Below, one piece after another: positions 7,206 through 16,682 of a stretch of 53,253 nucleotides of DNA; position 1 is the stretch's first letter; every line of letters begins with the position of its first letter. Under the pieces are notes generated by a model, which made no database searches, was not told where the DNA came from, and saw only the letters and a program-made list of their open reading frames with translations. The position numbers and the translations under genes are program-made. This DNA is from an uncultured Tateyamaria sp. (GTDB taxonomy: Bacteria; Pseudomonadota; Alphaproteobacteria; Rhodobacterales; Rhodobacteraceae). The stretch spans positions 1-53,253 of the forward strand of contig NZ_CANNGP010000032.1 in the NCBI RefSeq assembly GCF_947504105.1, given 5' to 3'.

Positions 7206-8443
7206 GCAGGGTCCATGATGCCGCGCAACCGCTGGGCAAGATGCGCAATACCGGGCTGCATGGTGAAGTCGGTGTGCAGACGGGTATGGGCCGCCTCGGC
7301 CATGGCCGTGCCCAATGAGGGATCGCGGGCAACACGCATCATCGCGTCGGCAAGGGCCGCCGGATCGTCAGCGCTCAGGATGCCATGCACGCCATTGTCG
7401 ATGAATTCGGGGATGGCAGAGACCGGCGTGCTGAGGATCGGCAGCTTCTGGCTGGCGGCTTCCATCAGGACATTGGGCAGACCATCGCGGTCACCGTCCG
7501 CGGCCACCCGGCTGGGCAGGACAAACAGGTCAGCGGCCTGCATCGCCGCGATCACCTCTGGCTGGTCACATGCACCACGCCATGTGATGCGGTCGGACAG
7601 CTCCAAGCGTGCGGCCCGGTCTCGCAGTGTCTGCCCCAAGCCACCGCCCCCGATGTGGGTCCAGTGCCAATCCACGTCCTTGGGCAACAGGGCCATCCCA
7701 TCCAGCAGGCGATCAAAGCCCTTCTTTTCGACCAAGCGGCCCACAGACAACATATGAAAAGGACCCGTAGGCCTCCGAGCCGCGCGATCGGGTGCGACCG
7801 GAAAGCGTGCCAGGTCCAACCCGTGATAGACAAGATCAACAGGCGTATTCCTGGATAAACCGTTCAAGTGCTCTGCCCCAAATGCTGTACAGGTGGCGCC
7901 AAAGGCTGCGCCTGCGGTTGCTGCATCCAGCTTGTCCTGCAATTCCCATTCAGGTGAGGTCCAGATGTCCTTGGCATGGGCCGAAAAGGACCATGGCACA
8001 CCGCGCAGTATCGCGGCATAACGTGCGACCGACGATGGTGTGTGCAGAAAATGTGCGTAAAGGGCCGTGGTATCGGCCGGCAATTCGCGTGCCATGACAC
8101 AGGCCTGCCCAAAACGCCGTACGCGGTTGCGCGTTTTGTCGCGCGCCAGGTCACGTAGAAACTGGCGCAAAGCGGGCCAGAAGGCACGCCGTGTCATGCC
8201 CCAGATCAGCCCGCGCAGTACCCGCATGGGTTCATCGCGCAGGTATTCCGGCAGATAGTGCACCTCGGCGTTCAGCCGGTCATGCAGCGGGTGGGTTTTT
8301 GTGTCGGTCGGGTGGCGCAGCGACCAGATGGCAAAGTCTATCCCGGCCTCTTCCAGCGCGACCAGTTCCTGGGCGATGAAGGTCTCGGACAGACGCGGCC
8401 AGCCTTTGACGGCAATTGCCAAACGGGGGGATCTGGATGTCAT
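7202..8443 (-). CDS. GT4-family glycosyltransferase, WcaL/colanic-acid type
   Basis: A 413-residue GT4 enzyme with the N-terminal pattern of exopolysaccharide transferases (KGWPRLSETFIAQELVALE), SAHAKDIWTSPEWEL near 170, FHMLSVGRLVEKKGFDRLL near 230-248, and the donor site DRDGLPNVLMEAASQKLPI. In the E-x7-E motif the first acid is Asp (DGLPNVLME). Relatives build colanic acid and similar surface polymers. It is the second gene of the operon, coupled by ATGA at 8440-8443 to the first gene and by GTGA to the third. Acceptor unknown. Confidence 0.88.
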   Translation of the reverse strand: MTSRSPRLAIAVKGWPRLSETFIAQELVALEEAGIDFAIWSLRHPTDTKTHPLHDRLNAEVHYLPEYLRDEPMRVLRGLIWGMTRRAFWPALRQFLRDLARDKTRNRVRRFGQACVMARELPADTTALYAHFLHTPSSVARYAAILRGVPWSFSAHAKDIWTSPEWELQDKLDAATAGAAFGATCTAFGAEHLNGLSRNTPVDLVYHGLDLARFPVAPDRAARRPTGPFHMLSVGRLVEKKGFDRLLDGMALLPKDVDWHWTHIGGGGLGQTLRDRAARLELSDRITWRGACDQPEVIAAMQAADLFVLPSRVAADGDRDGLPNVLMEAASQKLPILSTPVSAIPEFIDNGVHGILSADDPAALADAMMRVARDPSLGTAMAEAAHTRLHTDFTMQPGIAHLAQRLRGIMDPA

Positions 8444-9663
8444 TCGGCGGCGTCGGTCAACGGATGCTGCATCAGCGCCTGCGCACGGGCATTGACCACG
8501 TCCAGCCCGTCAAGCAGGCCATCAGCCCCCGCCTCGGACGGGCGTCTTTGGTGAGGAAGGGCGCGGATCGCTGCAACCATCGCATCTGTGGTCAACTCTT
8601 CGCGGAAGCGGTCGATGTTGCGGACAAGTCCAAGTTCCTCGGCCCGGTGGGCGCGGATCCATTGTTCCAGCCGTGGCTGCGTGCGCGGGACGATGACGGC
8701 ACGCTGATCAAAGGACAGCAATTCGCAGAACGTGTTGTAGCCGCCCATGCAAATAACACCTTCGGCTCCTGCAAAGAGCGGTTCGATCTTGCTGTCGAAC
8801 CCGGTCGAGGTCACACGACCACCAAGCGCTTCAACGCGGGTTTCGAACCGTTCGCGCACCTCGCCGGACAGGAACGGGCCATAGACCAGAACCGCATGCG
8901 GATGCAGATCTGGATCCTGTTCATATGCAGACAGCACAAGATCGACCATCGCTGCGCCATCGCCACCACCACCGGGGGTGACAAGGATATATGGGGTGTC
9001 GGGCACTTCCGCCGCATCCACGATGCTGCGCCGCAAGTAACCGGTCCAGACTGTTCTGCTGCGCACATCGGCTGACAAGGGCAGGCCTTGGGTCGGGTCA
9101 TAGACCAACCGCATGCCATAGACCCAGACTTCGTCATAGAGGGTCTCGGTGGCCTCAACGGCGCCTTTGCGGGCCCATTCGGTGGCCAGCACGTCAGGCT
9201 CGTCCAGCACGTCGCGCAGACCCAGAACGATGCGGGTCTTGCTGCCTTCGCGCAGGCGCTTCAGGGTGTCGAGCAGTTCACCCCGAAAGCCGGTCGGCTC
9301 CTTGTCGACGATCAGAAGGTCAGGTTCGTACTGGTCGATGGTTGAATCGATCAATGCAGAACGCAGGGCCGTGGTTGCCTCGATATCCATGCCCTCGGTC
9401 TGGCTGATATAGCTGCCATCGGCCAATTTTTTGACACCCGGCAGGCGCACGTGGTCCACCGCCGGCGGGAAGGTGAACCGCCCCGCCACAGGGCTGCCGG
9501 TCAGAATGATAGCGCTTTCGGCGACACCGGATTCCGTCAGGGCCGAAGCAAGCGCACGGCTGCGTCGCAGGTGGCCCAGACCAAACGTATCGTGGCTGTA
9601 CAGCACGACGCGACCCGGGCGGGCACCAATCGAGGTTGGCGAAACAGGAGTGGAATGGCCCAT
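8440..9663 (-). CDS. predicted glycosyltransferase of the COG4671 type
   Basis: The first gene of the operon encodes 407 residues. VVLYSHDTFGLGHLRRSRAL near residues 19-38 is the N-terminal loop typical of COG4671 proteins, and the C-terminal lobe has ILVTPGGGGDGAA and VICMGGYNTFCELLSF. The family is annotated only as predicted glycosyltransferase. Two Rossmann lobes are evident, with no membrane helix. ATG 9663 has a weak purine-rich leader. It lies divergent from the mscS-like gene across a 273-base interval that should hold both promoters. The glycine-rich loop and GYNT motif also occur in the operon's fifth gene, so the two may be old paralogs. Confidence 0.85.
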   Translation of the reverse strand: MGHSTPVSPTSIGARPGRVVLYSHDTFGLGHLRRSRALASALTESGVAESAIILTGSPVAGRFTFPPAVDHVRLPGVKKLADGSYISQTEGMDIEATTALRSALIDSTIDQYEPDLLIVDKEPTGFRGELLDTLKRLREGSKTRIVLGLRDVLDEPDVLATEWARKGAVEATETLYDEVWVYGMRLVYDPTQGLPLSADVRSRTVWTGYLRRSIVDAAEVPDTPYILVTPGGGGDGAAMVDLVLSAYEQDPDLHPHAVLVYGPFLSGEVRERFETRVEALGGRVTSTGFDSKIEPLFAGAEGVICMGGYNTFCELLSFDQRAVIVPRTQPRLEQWIRAHRAEELGLVRNIDRFREELTTDAMVAAIRALPHQRRPSEAGADGLLDGLDVVNARAQALMQHPLTDAAE

Positions 9664-9936
9664 CGTCGTCTTCTTTTCCCCGTCTCCTCGCGGACGTCAC
9701 CATCCTTGACGCTCAGAGAATCCCTCCGACGCGTATAGCACAGAGTTTGCGTTCCCCAAGATCACAACCGCCAGCCTGGACAACACCTTTTTCGCGCTAT
9801 CGCAAAAATGGGACGCTTTGTAAAACCACTGTTTATCCGACTGATCGCGGCTGTTCACGTCCAGGTAGATGCAATTGTCATCGCACTTGCGGTCGCGTAG
9901 CGTCGCTGAAACCTGACAGTTCTGCGAAACCGCATT

Positions 9937-12267
9937 ATGACCCATTCCCTTTGCCGCCTTCTGATCTTGATCAACCTGGCCGTCTTTGTCCCGATTGTGT
10001 TGCACGCTCAGGGTCTGGGCAGTCTGTTGCCGGGGGCAACCGCAACCGAAACCGGTCCGGGTGACATCACAGATATAATGGAAAGTGCAGCGCAGAACGG
10101 GATCAACGTGATTGTCATTGACAGCGATGGCCGCGTGATTACCCAGACCGGGACTGTGGCTGCTGAAGCTGAAGCGCCTGGCAGTGGCACCACGCTCATG
10201 GCGATACAGGATGATGCGGTTGCCTTCCGCACGGCACTGGTGGACAGGCTTTTGAACCTGCCGGTCGCGTTCAACGAGGTGGCTTATATCCTGCGCGCCA
10301 CTAGTCCCGATGGCACGATCTTTGCTTACGTACAGGCGCTTGTCATAAGTTTGGCATTGTTTGCCGCGGGCATGGTGTTTGAGGCACAGGTGTTCGGCAA
10401 GCGCATCGCGAAACGCTTTGTGGTGAACCGCATCCATGACGCGCCGGATGGCTATGTTGAAAAGATGCCGTTCCTCGTCTTCCGTTTCTTCATGGGAGTG
10501 GTTGGCACGCTGGTCTCCATGGCCGTGGCCTATCTGCTCGGCGCAATCATCTTTGGCCCGCTTGAAGATGCGGCCATGCAGTTCACGGTCACATTGATCA
10601 ATATCGGGTACTTCCTAGCCCGTGTCGTGGCGGGGCTATGGCGCATGATCCTGTCGCCTTACCTGCCGCAATACCGCATTCCGCTGTTCAGCGATGGCGA
10701 TGCGCGTAAGCTGCACCTTTGGTTGTCCGGCGTCGCAGCCTTTGGGTTTTTTGCCATCCTCTTCGGCGTCTGGATCGAGGAACTGGGCCTCAACAATGAG
10801 GTCCATGTCTTTCTCTTCTCCTTGCTCAGCCTGTTGGTCATGTTCCTGAACATCATGCTGGTGATTGCGAATGGCCGTGCCATCACCGGGGCCATTCTGA
10901 ATGGCAAGGCCGCCTCGGATGCCACTTGGGTCCTGCGCACCCTGTCGCGGGTGTGGGCGCCAATGGCCGTGCTGTATTTCCTGTTTGCCTGGGGTGAGCA
11001 GACCTATCACCTTGTCATCGGGGATCCGCTTGGCGTGCCACTGTTGGCGGCAGCGTGGGGCATCCTGACCACGATCATCGTGGTCTACGGTGTTATCAAC
11101 TTCTTTATCGAACGCAGCTTTGCGCGGGCGCATATCGTGCGCGAACATAACGCCGTGCCCGAGGCTGAACTGGCCGCAGAACCCCAGGCGGCAACCATTG
11201 TCACTGCCCCCCGGATCACAAGTTTCGAAGGATTGGCCCAGCGGGTTGCGGGGATCTTGGCCTTCGTCGCAGGGATCTATGCCTTCGTCACGATCTGGAG
11301 CCCCGAAGCGCCCATGATGGGCGACAGCTGGACCGACCGGCTGCTCGACATCATCGTGATCCTTTTCATTGGCTACATTGCGTACAACGCTTTCCGCATC
11401 TGGATCGATAACAAGATCCTGGAAGAACAGGGTGATGTGCAAGAGGTCGAACTGGGCGACGAGGGCGGCGGCTCGTCCGCCTCGCGTTTGGCCACGCTCC
11501 TGCCGCTGTTCCGCAACTTCGTCCTGATCGTCATTGTCCTGACCGGTCTTCTGATCATGTTGATGGAGATGGGGGTGAATGTCGGCCCGCTCTTTGCCGG
11601 TGCCGGTATCGTGGGTGTGGCCGTTGGCTTTGGCTCGCAATCGCTGGTGCGCGATATTTTCTCTGGCGCGTTCTTCCTGTTCGACGATGCCTTCCGAAAG
11701 GGCGAATATATCGACGTGGGCGGGGTCAAGGGGACGGTGGAAAGCATCAGCGTCCGCAGCTTCCAACTGCGCCACCACCTAGGCGCGCTGCACACCATCC
11801 CCTTTGGCGAAATTCAGGTGCTGACCAACTATTCCCGTGATTGGGTGATCATGAAGCTGCCTTTGCGCGTGACCTATGACACCGATGTGGAAAAGGTGCG
11901 CAAACTGATCAAGAACCTGCGCGTCGCGCTACTGGATGATCTGGTGATCGGAGACAACTTCATCCAACCCCTGAAGTCGCAGGGCGTGATCGAGATGCAG
12001 GACAGCGCCATGATCATCCGGGTCAAGTTCATGACCAAGCCCGGCGACCAGTGGCTGGTGCGCAAGAAGGTCTACGAGGAAATCCGCGCGCTGTTTGAAC
12101 GCGAGGGTATCAAATTCGCCCACCGCGAGGTGACGGTGCGACTGGCGGACGGGCAAAAGGCTGATGATCTGAACGAAGAAGACCGCAATGCCATCACGGC
12201 CGCTGCGCAGGCGTCTCTGGAAGAAGAGTTGCTTGAGGATGCGGCTGACTTTGCGGACGACCGCTAA
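9937..12267 (+). CDS. MscS-family mechanosensitive ion channel, large
   Basis: This is a 776-residue inner-membrane channel of the MscS superfamily, larger than MscS itself (286 aa) and close in size to the YbiO class. A signal peptide (about 1-25) and a periplasmic stretch with a VIVIDSDGRVI motif come first, followed by about ten hydrophobic helices. The channel-lining helix and beta domain are clear: AGAGIVGVAVGFGSQSLVRD near 560, then FDDAFRKGEYIDVGGVKGTV and IPFGEIQVLTNYSRDWV. Such channels open on membrane tension to release solutes after osmotic downshift, a useful trait in marine bacteria. It is monocistronic, and its 3' end overlaps the convergent acyltransferase by 74 bases. Confidence 0.93.
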   Translation: MTHSLCRLLILINLAVFVPIVLHAQGLGSLLPGATATETGPGDITDIMESAAQNGINVIVIDSDGRVITQTGTVAAEAEAPGSGTTLMAIQDDAVAFRTALVDRLLNLPVAFNEVAYILRATSPDGTIFAYVQALVISLALFAAGMVFEAQVFGKRIAKRFVVNRIHDAPDGYVEKMPFLVFRFFMGVVGTLVSMAVAYLLGAIIFGPLEDAAMQFTVTLINIGYFLARVVAGLWRMILSPYLPQYRIPLFSDGDARKLHLWLSGVAAFGFFAILFGVWIEELGLNNEVHVFLFSLLSLLVMFLNIMLVIANGRAITGAILNGKAASDATWVLRTLSRVWAPMAVLYFLFAWGEQTYHLVIGDPLGVPLLAAAWGILTTIIVVYGVINFFIERSFARAHIVREHNAVPEAELAAEPQAATIVTAPRITSFEGLAQRVAGILAFVAGIYAFVTIWSPEAPMMGDSWTDRLLDIIVILFIGYIAYNAFRIWIDNKILEEQGDVQEVELGDEGGGSSASRLATLLPLFRNFVLIVIVLTGLLIMLMEMGVNVGPLFAGAGIVGVAVGFGSQSLVRDIFSGAFFLFDDAFRKGEYIDVGGVKGTVESISVRSFQLRHHLGALHTIPFGEIQVLTNYSRDWVIMKLPLRVTYDTDVEKVRKLIKNLRVALLDDLVIGDNFIQPLKSQGVIEMQDSAMIIRVKFMTKPGDQWLVRKKVYEEIRALFEREGIKFAHREVTVRLADGQKADDLNEEDRNAITAAAQASLEEELLEDAADFADDR

Positions 12268-13348
12268 GGCCTGCGCCACTGGCAATACCCTTCAAGGCAG
12301 ATCGCACCGTCGCAATGGGGCGTTCAAAGATCTGTGCAAACACCAGACCGGCGGCGACGGACCCAAAGAACAACAGCGCATCGCATGATACTGTCTCGGC
12401 TGGGAATGCGGCGTCGATCAGGTGCAGCACCGGGTAGTGTACCACGTAGATCGAAAAGCTTGCCCCGGCCCACCAGCGCAGATGCGGGTGTGCGCCCTGG
12501 TAGCCCTGTGCCAGACGCGCCATTCCAATGACGTGGAGTGCAGTCATCAAGCCGATCATGCCATTCCAGACGAACTCGTCCGAAAAGACCAGAATGTAGC
12601 GATAGTGCGCGGGTGCAAATGCCTCTGCGGTGGCTTGCGCCAGCATATCCGGGACGTTGAAGGCCTGACACAAGACATATGCCAAGGGGCCGCCCCACGC
12701 GAGACTGCGCGCAACACCCTCTGTCATCTGTGCCGCACGACCGGATTTGACGTAGTGCCAGACGGTAACGCCCATCAACCACGCGGGCATCAGCAGCAGG
12801 ATGCGCGGGCCAAAGACAACGCCAAGCGCAGTCAGCAACACAAGCCGCCGCGCGCCCGTGCAAAACACAGCGACGCCAAACAGCACGTAATACGCTGCCT
12901 CATAGCTCAGCGACCACAACGGGCCGTTCGTGCCCAGCCGGACCCGCTCGAACAGGCCCCATTCGTTCGACATGGTGAGACCGCGCACCAGCATCTCCCA
13001 CAGGGGCAGGTGCTGGTAAAAGCTGTTGGGGTAGGCCGACACATCCATGGGTCGCCCGATCCGGTCCAGCACGAAGGTCAAAAGGATGGCTGGCAGCAGT
13101 ACGGACAGCAGCCTCGTGACGCGGTTGAACGTGTAGGTCCCAAGGCTCTTGTCCCGTTCGGCAGCAAAGGCAATGACCAGGCCCGAGATCACAAAGAAAA
13201 CGATGACAGCATCACTGCCGACATTCAGCTCGCGGACAAACTCGTAGTCCCCGCGCGTGAACCGCGCATAGGCCACATGGGAAAACACCACGATCAGCGT
13301 GGCCGCCACGCGGAGCGCATCCAGCCAAAGGGACAGACCGCGCGTCAC
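12194..13348 (-). CDS. acyltransferase family 3 (OafA/YrhL-like) membrane protein
   Basis: A 384-residue membrane-bound O-acyltransferase. The N-terminus has LDALRVAATLIVVFSHVAYA with the conserved histidine, then DAVIVFFVISGLVIAF and the arginine-rich YTFNRVTRLL, followed by about ten helices. Family members acetylate or succinylate surface polysaccharides, peptidoglycan or lipids. The start is GTG 13348, coupled (GTGA) to the desaturase-like gene upstream. The last 25 residues are a Pro/Gln-rich tail encoded opposite the end of the channel gene. The partner hydroxylase suggests a lipid substrate, but that is inference. Confidence 0.88.
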   Translation of the reverse strand: MTRGLSLWLDALRVAATLIVVFSHVAYARFTRGDYEFVRELNVGSDAVIVFFVISGLVIAFAAERDKSLGTYTFNRVTRLLSVLLPAILLTFVLDRIGRPMDVSAYPNSFYQHLPLWEMLVRGLTMSNEWGLFERVRLGTNGPLWSLSYEAAYYVLFGVAVFCTGARRLVLLTALGVVFGPRILLLMPAWLMGVTVWHYVKSGRAAQMTEGVARSLAWGGPLAYVLCQAFNVPDMLAQATAEAFAPAHYRYILVFSDEFVWNGMIGLMTALHVIGMARLAQGYQGAHPHLRWWAGASFSIYVVHYPVLHLIDAAFPAETVSCDALLFFGSVAAGLVFAQIFERPIATVRSALKGIASGAGLSGRPQSQPHPQATLLPETPAQRP

Positions 13349-14346
13349 TGCGCGGTCTCGCGGTTCTGGGGCGATGCAGGATCGTCAGTCGTGCCCTTGG
13401 TCAGCGTCTGCCATGCCTCGACAAAAGGATGCAGTAAGGCGGCGCGCAGGGTGGGGTGTGGCTGCTCGATTGGCACACCGTTCTCATCCGACAGGCCGAA
13501 GCTGAGGATCTCATGTTCCTTGGGCACATAAAGCGAACCAAACATCAGATCCCAGAACGCGAACACCTCGCCATAGTTCTTGTTATAGTGTTTGGGGTCG
13601 TTGGAATGATGCACTTGGTGCTGAGCCGGTGAGATCAGGATATGCTCCATCACACGCCCATAGCTCAGCCAGACATGGCTGTGGCGCAGGTTGGCCCCGA
13701 AGGCGTTGAACAGGAAATAGCCTGCGTTCACACTGCCAATGGTCAGCACGTCGATCTTACCCATCAGCAGGAACAGCATCAGCGCCTGAACAGCCCCGAT
13801 AATCAGGGCGTAAATCAGCAAACGGATCACCACGAAAACAGGGTGATTGCGGTTCGCGGTCAGGGGCGTCAGCACCTCTGCCGAATGATGCAGGGCGTGG
13901 AACGGCCAAAGCAGCGCGTTTTCATGATGCAGGCGATGCGCCCAGTATTTGCAGAAATCCAGCGTCAGGATCATGATCAGCGTGGCAAGAGCCAGCTTGC
14001 CCCATTCACCCGCACCCACTGCCGGGGCGAGGTCCCCGCCGGTGGCGTCCAGCATCATGGTCAAGAGGCCCGATGTGACAACGGGCGTTAGCGTCACGGC
14101 GGCAAAGAAACCCGAGACTGTCAGCAGCTTGTTGAACAGGAAGATCTGGATATCAACGAGGTTCGATTTGTGCGTATAGACCGCACGCGGCAGCAGGAAC
14201 GCAGTGAACGATGTGGGCCGCCCGCGGACCCGCCAGATCACATAGACCAACGCGACGGTCAGGCAGAGATAAAGCAACGCAAGACGCGAGTTCCAGTCGA
14301 ACAGGAACCCGGTAAACCCTTCCAGAAGTTCATAAAAAGCGTCCAT
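13345..14346 (-). CDS. sterol desaturase / fatty acid hydroxylase family protein
   Basis: A 333-residue integral membrane di-iron enzyme. The histidine clusters that hold the iron pair are present: HRLHHE near residue 137, HALHHS near 149, and HQVHHS near 248. Relatives hydroxylate or desaturate sterols, fatty acids, ornithine lipids or carotenoids using O2. Five or so hydrophobic segments surround the motifs. ATG 14346 is the first gene of a two-gene unit with the acyltransferase (GTGA junction). In bacteria this pairing hints at modification of a membrane lipid. The precise substrate cannot be told from sequence. Confidence 0.88.
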   Translation of the reverse strand: MDAFYELLEGFTGFLFDWNSRLALLYLCLTVALVYVIWRVRGRPTSFTAFLLPRAVYTHKSNLVDIQIFLFNKLLTVSGFFAAVTLTPVVTSGLLTMMLDATGGDLAPAVGAGEWGKLALATLIMILTLDFCKYWAHRLHHENALLWPFHALHHSAEVLTPLTANRNHPVFVVIRLLIYALIIGAVQALMLFLLMGKIDVLTIGSVNAGYFLFNAFGANLRHSHVWLSYGRVMEHILISPAQHQVHHSNDPKHYNKNYGEVFAFWDLMFGSLYVPKEHEILSFGLSDENGVPIEQPHPTLRAALLHPFVEAWQTLTKGTTDDPASPQNRETAQ

Positions 14347-14453
14347 TTCGCCCTCTCACGCCTTGTGTTGGGCACAGCGATAGGGGGCAAATTTGTTGAG
14401 AGTATGGCGACTTTAGGCAGTAATTTAATCGATTGTTTCAGGTGCGCGCGGAG

Positions 14454-15527
14454 TCAATGCACCAGATGTCGGGCGATCTTGTCCTCGTCCCAGGTGATGC
14501 CAAGGCCGGGTCCACGCGCCGTCACGCACCCGTCCTCCACACTGTACGGTTCGGTCATCACACCGCCCGCCACATCCAGCCATTCCAGCAGATGCGCGTT
14601 GGGCGTTGCTGCCAAGGCATGGGCCGACGCTTCGACAAAAAGATGGCTTGAGACGGGTACACCCGCGGCTTCTGCGATGGCAGCGGCGCGGAACCAGCCG
14701 CTCAGCCCCCCGATCTTGATCATGTCGGGCATCGCGTAATCCGTGGCCCCGACCATGCGCGCCACATCCGCCGGATGCCACCAGTTCTCGCCCGATTGAA
14801 TGGCCGTGGACACAGCAGTGCGGACCGATCGGTAGCCCGCCAGATCTTCGGCCGGCACGGGCTCCTCCACCCATGTCAGGTCCAACCCGGCCTCTTCAAG
14901 GGCCCGGATGCGGGCAATCGCCTCGGGTGCGCGAAACGCCTGATTGTAGTCCAGCATGAGCCGCCGCTCGGGCCCGATCATCTCACGCACGACGCGCAGG
15001 GCGGCCACATCCTTTGCCACTGTCGGAAAGCCCAACTTGACCTTGATAGCTTTGAACCCACGCGCCAGCGACGCCTCGATCAACCCTTCGTCCCGACCGG
15101 GGACAAACAGGCCCTGACTGTCGTAGCACGGCAAAGGGCGTGGCGCGGCACCGAACAGGGCACACACAGGCTGATCCGCCGCCTTGCCCTGTGCATCCCA
15201 CAACGCAAGGTCCAGACCGGCAAGCGCCATGCCGACCATCCCCTGACGCCCCAGCAGACGGAATTGCGCGGTCGTTTGTCGATCCACATCCGCCGGATGG
15301 GCCGACGACCCCGCCAGCGTGTCTGAGAGGTCCGCCAGAAAAGCCACCAGCGGCTTCAACATCAGGGGTGTATACCCAAAGATGTAAGCGCTGCCTGCAA
15401 TCCCCTGATCCGTCTCCACATCAACCAGCACCAAGGGCGCCGCAGGGATCGACGCCTGCGCCGTCGTGATCGGCACGGCCAGCGGTGCCATCACCGCACG
15501 CGCCTTGATCCGTTCAATCCGCGTCAG
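14454..15527 (-). CDS. mandelate-racemase-like enolase superfamily enzyme
   Basis: The protein is about 357 aa and aligns by eye along its length with Pseudomonas putida mandelate racemase (359 aa). It has KVKLG (the KxK acid-base pair), LDYNQ, WVEEP and SGENWW for the metal acids, PDMIKIGG for the Asp, and VSSHLF for the His of the catalytic dyad. It should abstract an alpha-proton from a 2-hydroxy acid or sugar acid, giving racemisation or dehydration. The N-terminal strand (LTRIERIKARAVMAPL) is in frame only if translation starts upstream of GTG 15494. The only plausible codon is CTG 15527, which overlaps the permease stop as CTGA. It closes the ABC transporter operon. Confidence 0.85.
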   Translation of the reverse strand: MTRIERIKARAVMAPLAVPITTAQASIPAAPLVLVDVETDQGIAGSAYIFGYTPLMLKPLVAFLADLSDTLAGSSAHPADVDRQTTAQFRLLGRQGMVGMALAGLDLALWDAQGKAADQPVCALFGAAPRPLPCYDSQGLFVPGRDEGLIEASLARGFKAIKVKLGFPTVAKDVAALRVVREMIGPERRLMLDYNQAFRAPEAIARIRALEEAGLDLTWVEEPVPAEDLAGYRSVRTAVSTAIQSGENWWHPADVARMVGATDYAMPDMIKIGGLSGWFRAAAIAEAAGVPVSSHLFVEASAHALAATPNAHLLEWLDVAGGVMTEPYSVEDGCVTARGPGLGITWDEDKIARHLVH

Positions 15528-16678
15528 CTGGTGTAGGGGTCCAGACTGTCGCGCAGCCCGTCACCCAGGAAGTTGAAGGCCAGAACGACAATGATGATGG
15601 GTAGCATCGGAATGGCCGTCCACGGATAAATCTCGATGCTCGCCAGGTTCTGCGCGTCATTCAGCATCACGCCCCACGACACGGCAGGGGCCCGCAGGCC
15701 AAGGCCAAGAAAGGACAGTGCCGTCTCCCCCAAAATCATCGCCGGGATCGATAAGGTGGCGGATGCAATCAGGTGGGACATGAAGTTCGGCAACAAATGG
15801 CGCCGGATGACGCGCGAGGGTTTCGCCCCCATCATCTCTGCCGCCCGTACATATTCCTCCTCTCTCAGCGAGAGGAACTTACTTCGGACCGCCCGCGCTA
15901 ACCCGGGCCAATCCAGTAACCCAAGTATGATACTGATTATGAAAAAGACGGATACAGGCCCCCAATTTGACGGCACGGCAGCGGACAAGGCCAGCCATAA
16001 GGGCAACTCCGGCAAGGACCGCAAAATCTCGATGGCGCGGTTCACAACCCAGTCGATCCAACCGCCAAAATAGCCCGCGATTGCTCCGAACCCGATGCCC
16101 AGGATAAAGGACACGGTGATGCCAATCAGGCCCACGGTCAGCGACAGCTGCGCGCCATAGGAAATGCGGGAAAATACGTCACGTCCCAGCCGGTCCGACC
16201 CAAAGATAAACACAGTCGCCCCCTCGGGCGCGCAGAACAGGTGGCGGTCCGCAGGGATCAGGAAGAACAGCTTGTACTCGGTTCGCTCACAAAAGAACTG
16301 CAACGGCATGGGGCGCGAGGTGTCCGTCTCGTAAACCCACTGGAAGTTCTCAAGATCCGCCCGGCCAATAGTCGGATAGACAAAGGGACCGATGTAATCG
16401 CCTTCGTGCCAGAACTTGATGGCCTGCGGCGGGTGATACAGGTGATCGGCGCTGCGTTCGTTGGGCGTATAGGGCGAGATGAACCCGGCAAAGGGGATCG
16501 CCATGTAAGCCAGCAGCAGGAAGATGCCTGAAATCAGGCCCAGTCGGTGCTTGCGGAACTTGCGCCAGACCAGCACCCAGTTCGGGGCGTCCATGTCCGA
16601 CCGTTCCGGCGCAGACAGGTCCACGTTCGGATCGTATGGGGCATCATCAATGAAACGGCCGTCGGGCAGGGTGCTCAT
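15524..16678 (-). CDS. oligopeptide-type ABC transporter permease (OppC/DppC/YejE family)
   Basis: This 384-residue inner-membrane permease has the DppC-type layout: a cytoplasmic N-terminus, one helix near 60-80, a long periplasmic loop, then five more helices. FGSDRLGRDVFSRI near 180 and the EAA loop (EYVRAAEMMGAKPSRVIRRH) near 290 are clear. The periplasmic loop is longer than in typical DppC and contains two cysteines, as in permeases for large solutes. ATG 16678 has an AAGGA site at good spacing and lies 4 bases after the previous stop; a longer frame to 16720 lacks this. The EAA loop would contact the fused ATPase encoded at the operon head. Confidence 0.92.
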   Translation of the reverse strand: MSTLPDGRFIDDAPYDPNVDLSAPERSDMDAPNWVLVWRKFRKHRLGLISGIFLLLAYMAIPFAGFISPYTPNERSADHLYHPPQAIKFWHEGDYIGPFVYPTIGRADLENFQWVYETDTSRPMPLQFFCERTEYKLFFLIPADRHLFCAPEGATVFIFGSDRLGRDVFSRISYGAQLSLTVGLIGITVSFILGIGFGAIAGYFGGWIDWVVNRAIEILRSLPELPLWLALSAAVPSNWGPVSVFFIISIILGLLDWPGLARAVRSKFLSLREEEYVRAAEMMGAKPSRVIRRHLLPNFMSHLIASATLSIPAMILGETALSFLGLGLRAPAVSWGVMLNDAQNLASIEIYPWTAIPMLPIIIVVLAFNFLGDGLRDSLDPYTS

Positions 16679-16682
16679 GGTC

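Noticed and set aside
6561-7757. 398-codon plus-strand frame across two GT4 genes
   Set aside because: It spans two coupled glycosyltransferase genes on the other strand and has no protein-like motifs.
10636-11778. 380-codon frame antisense to the MscS-like gene
   Set aside because: The peptide is very rich in Asp, His and Gln, typical of the complement of a membrane-protein gene.
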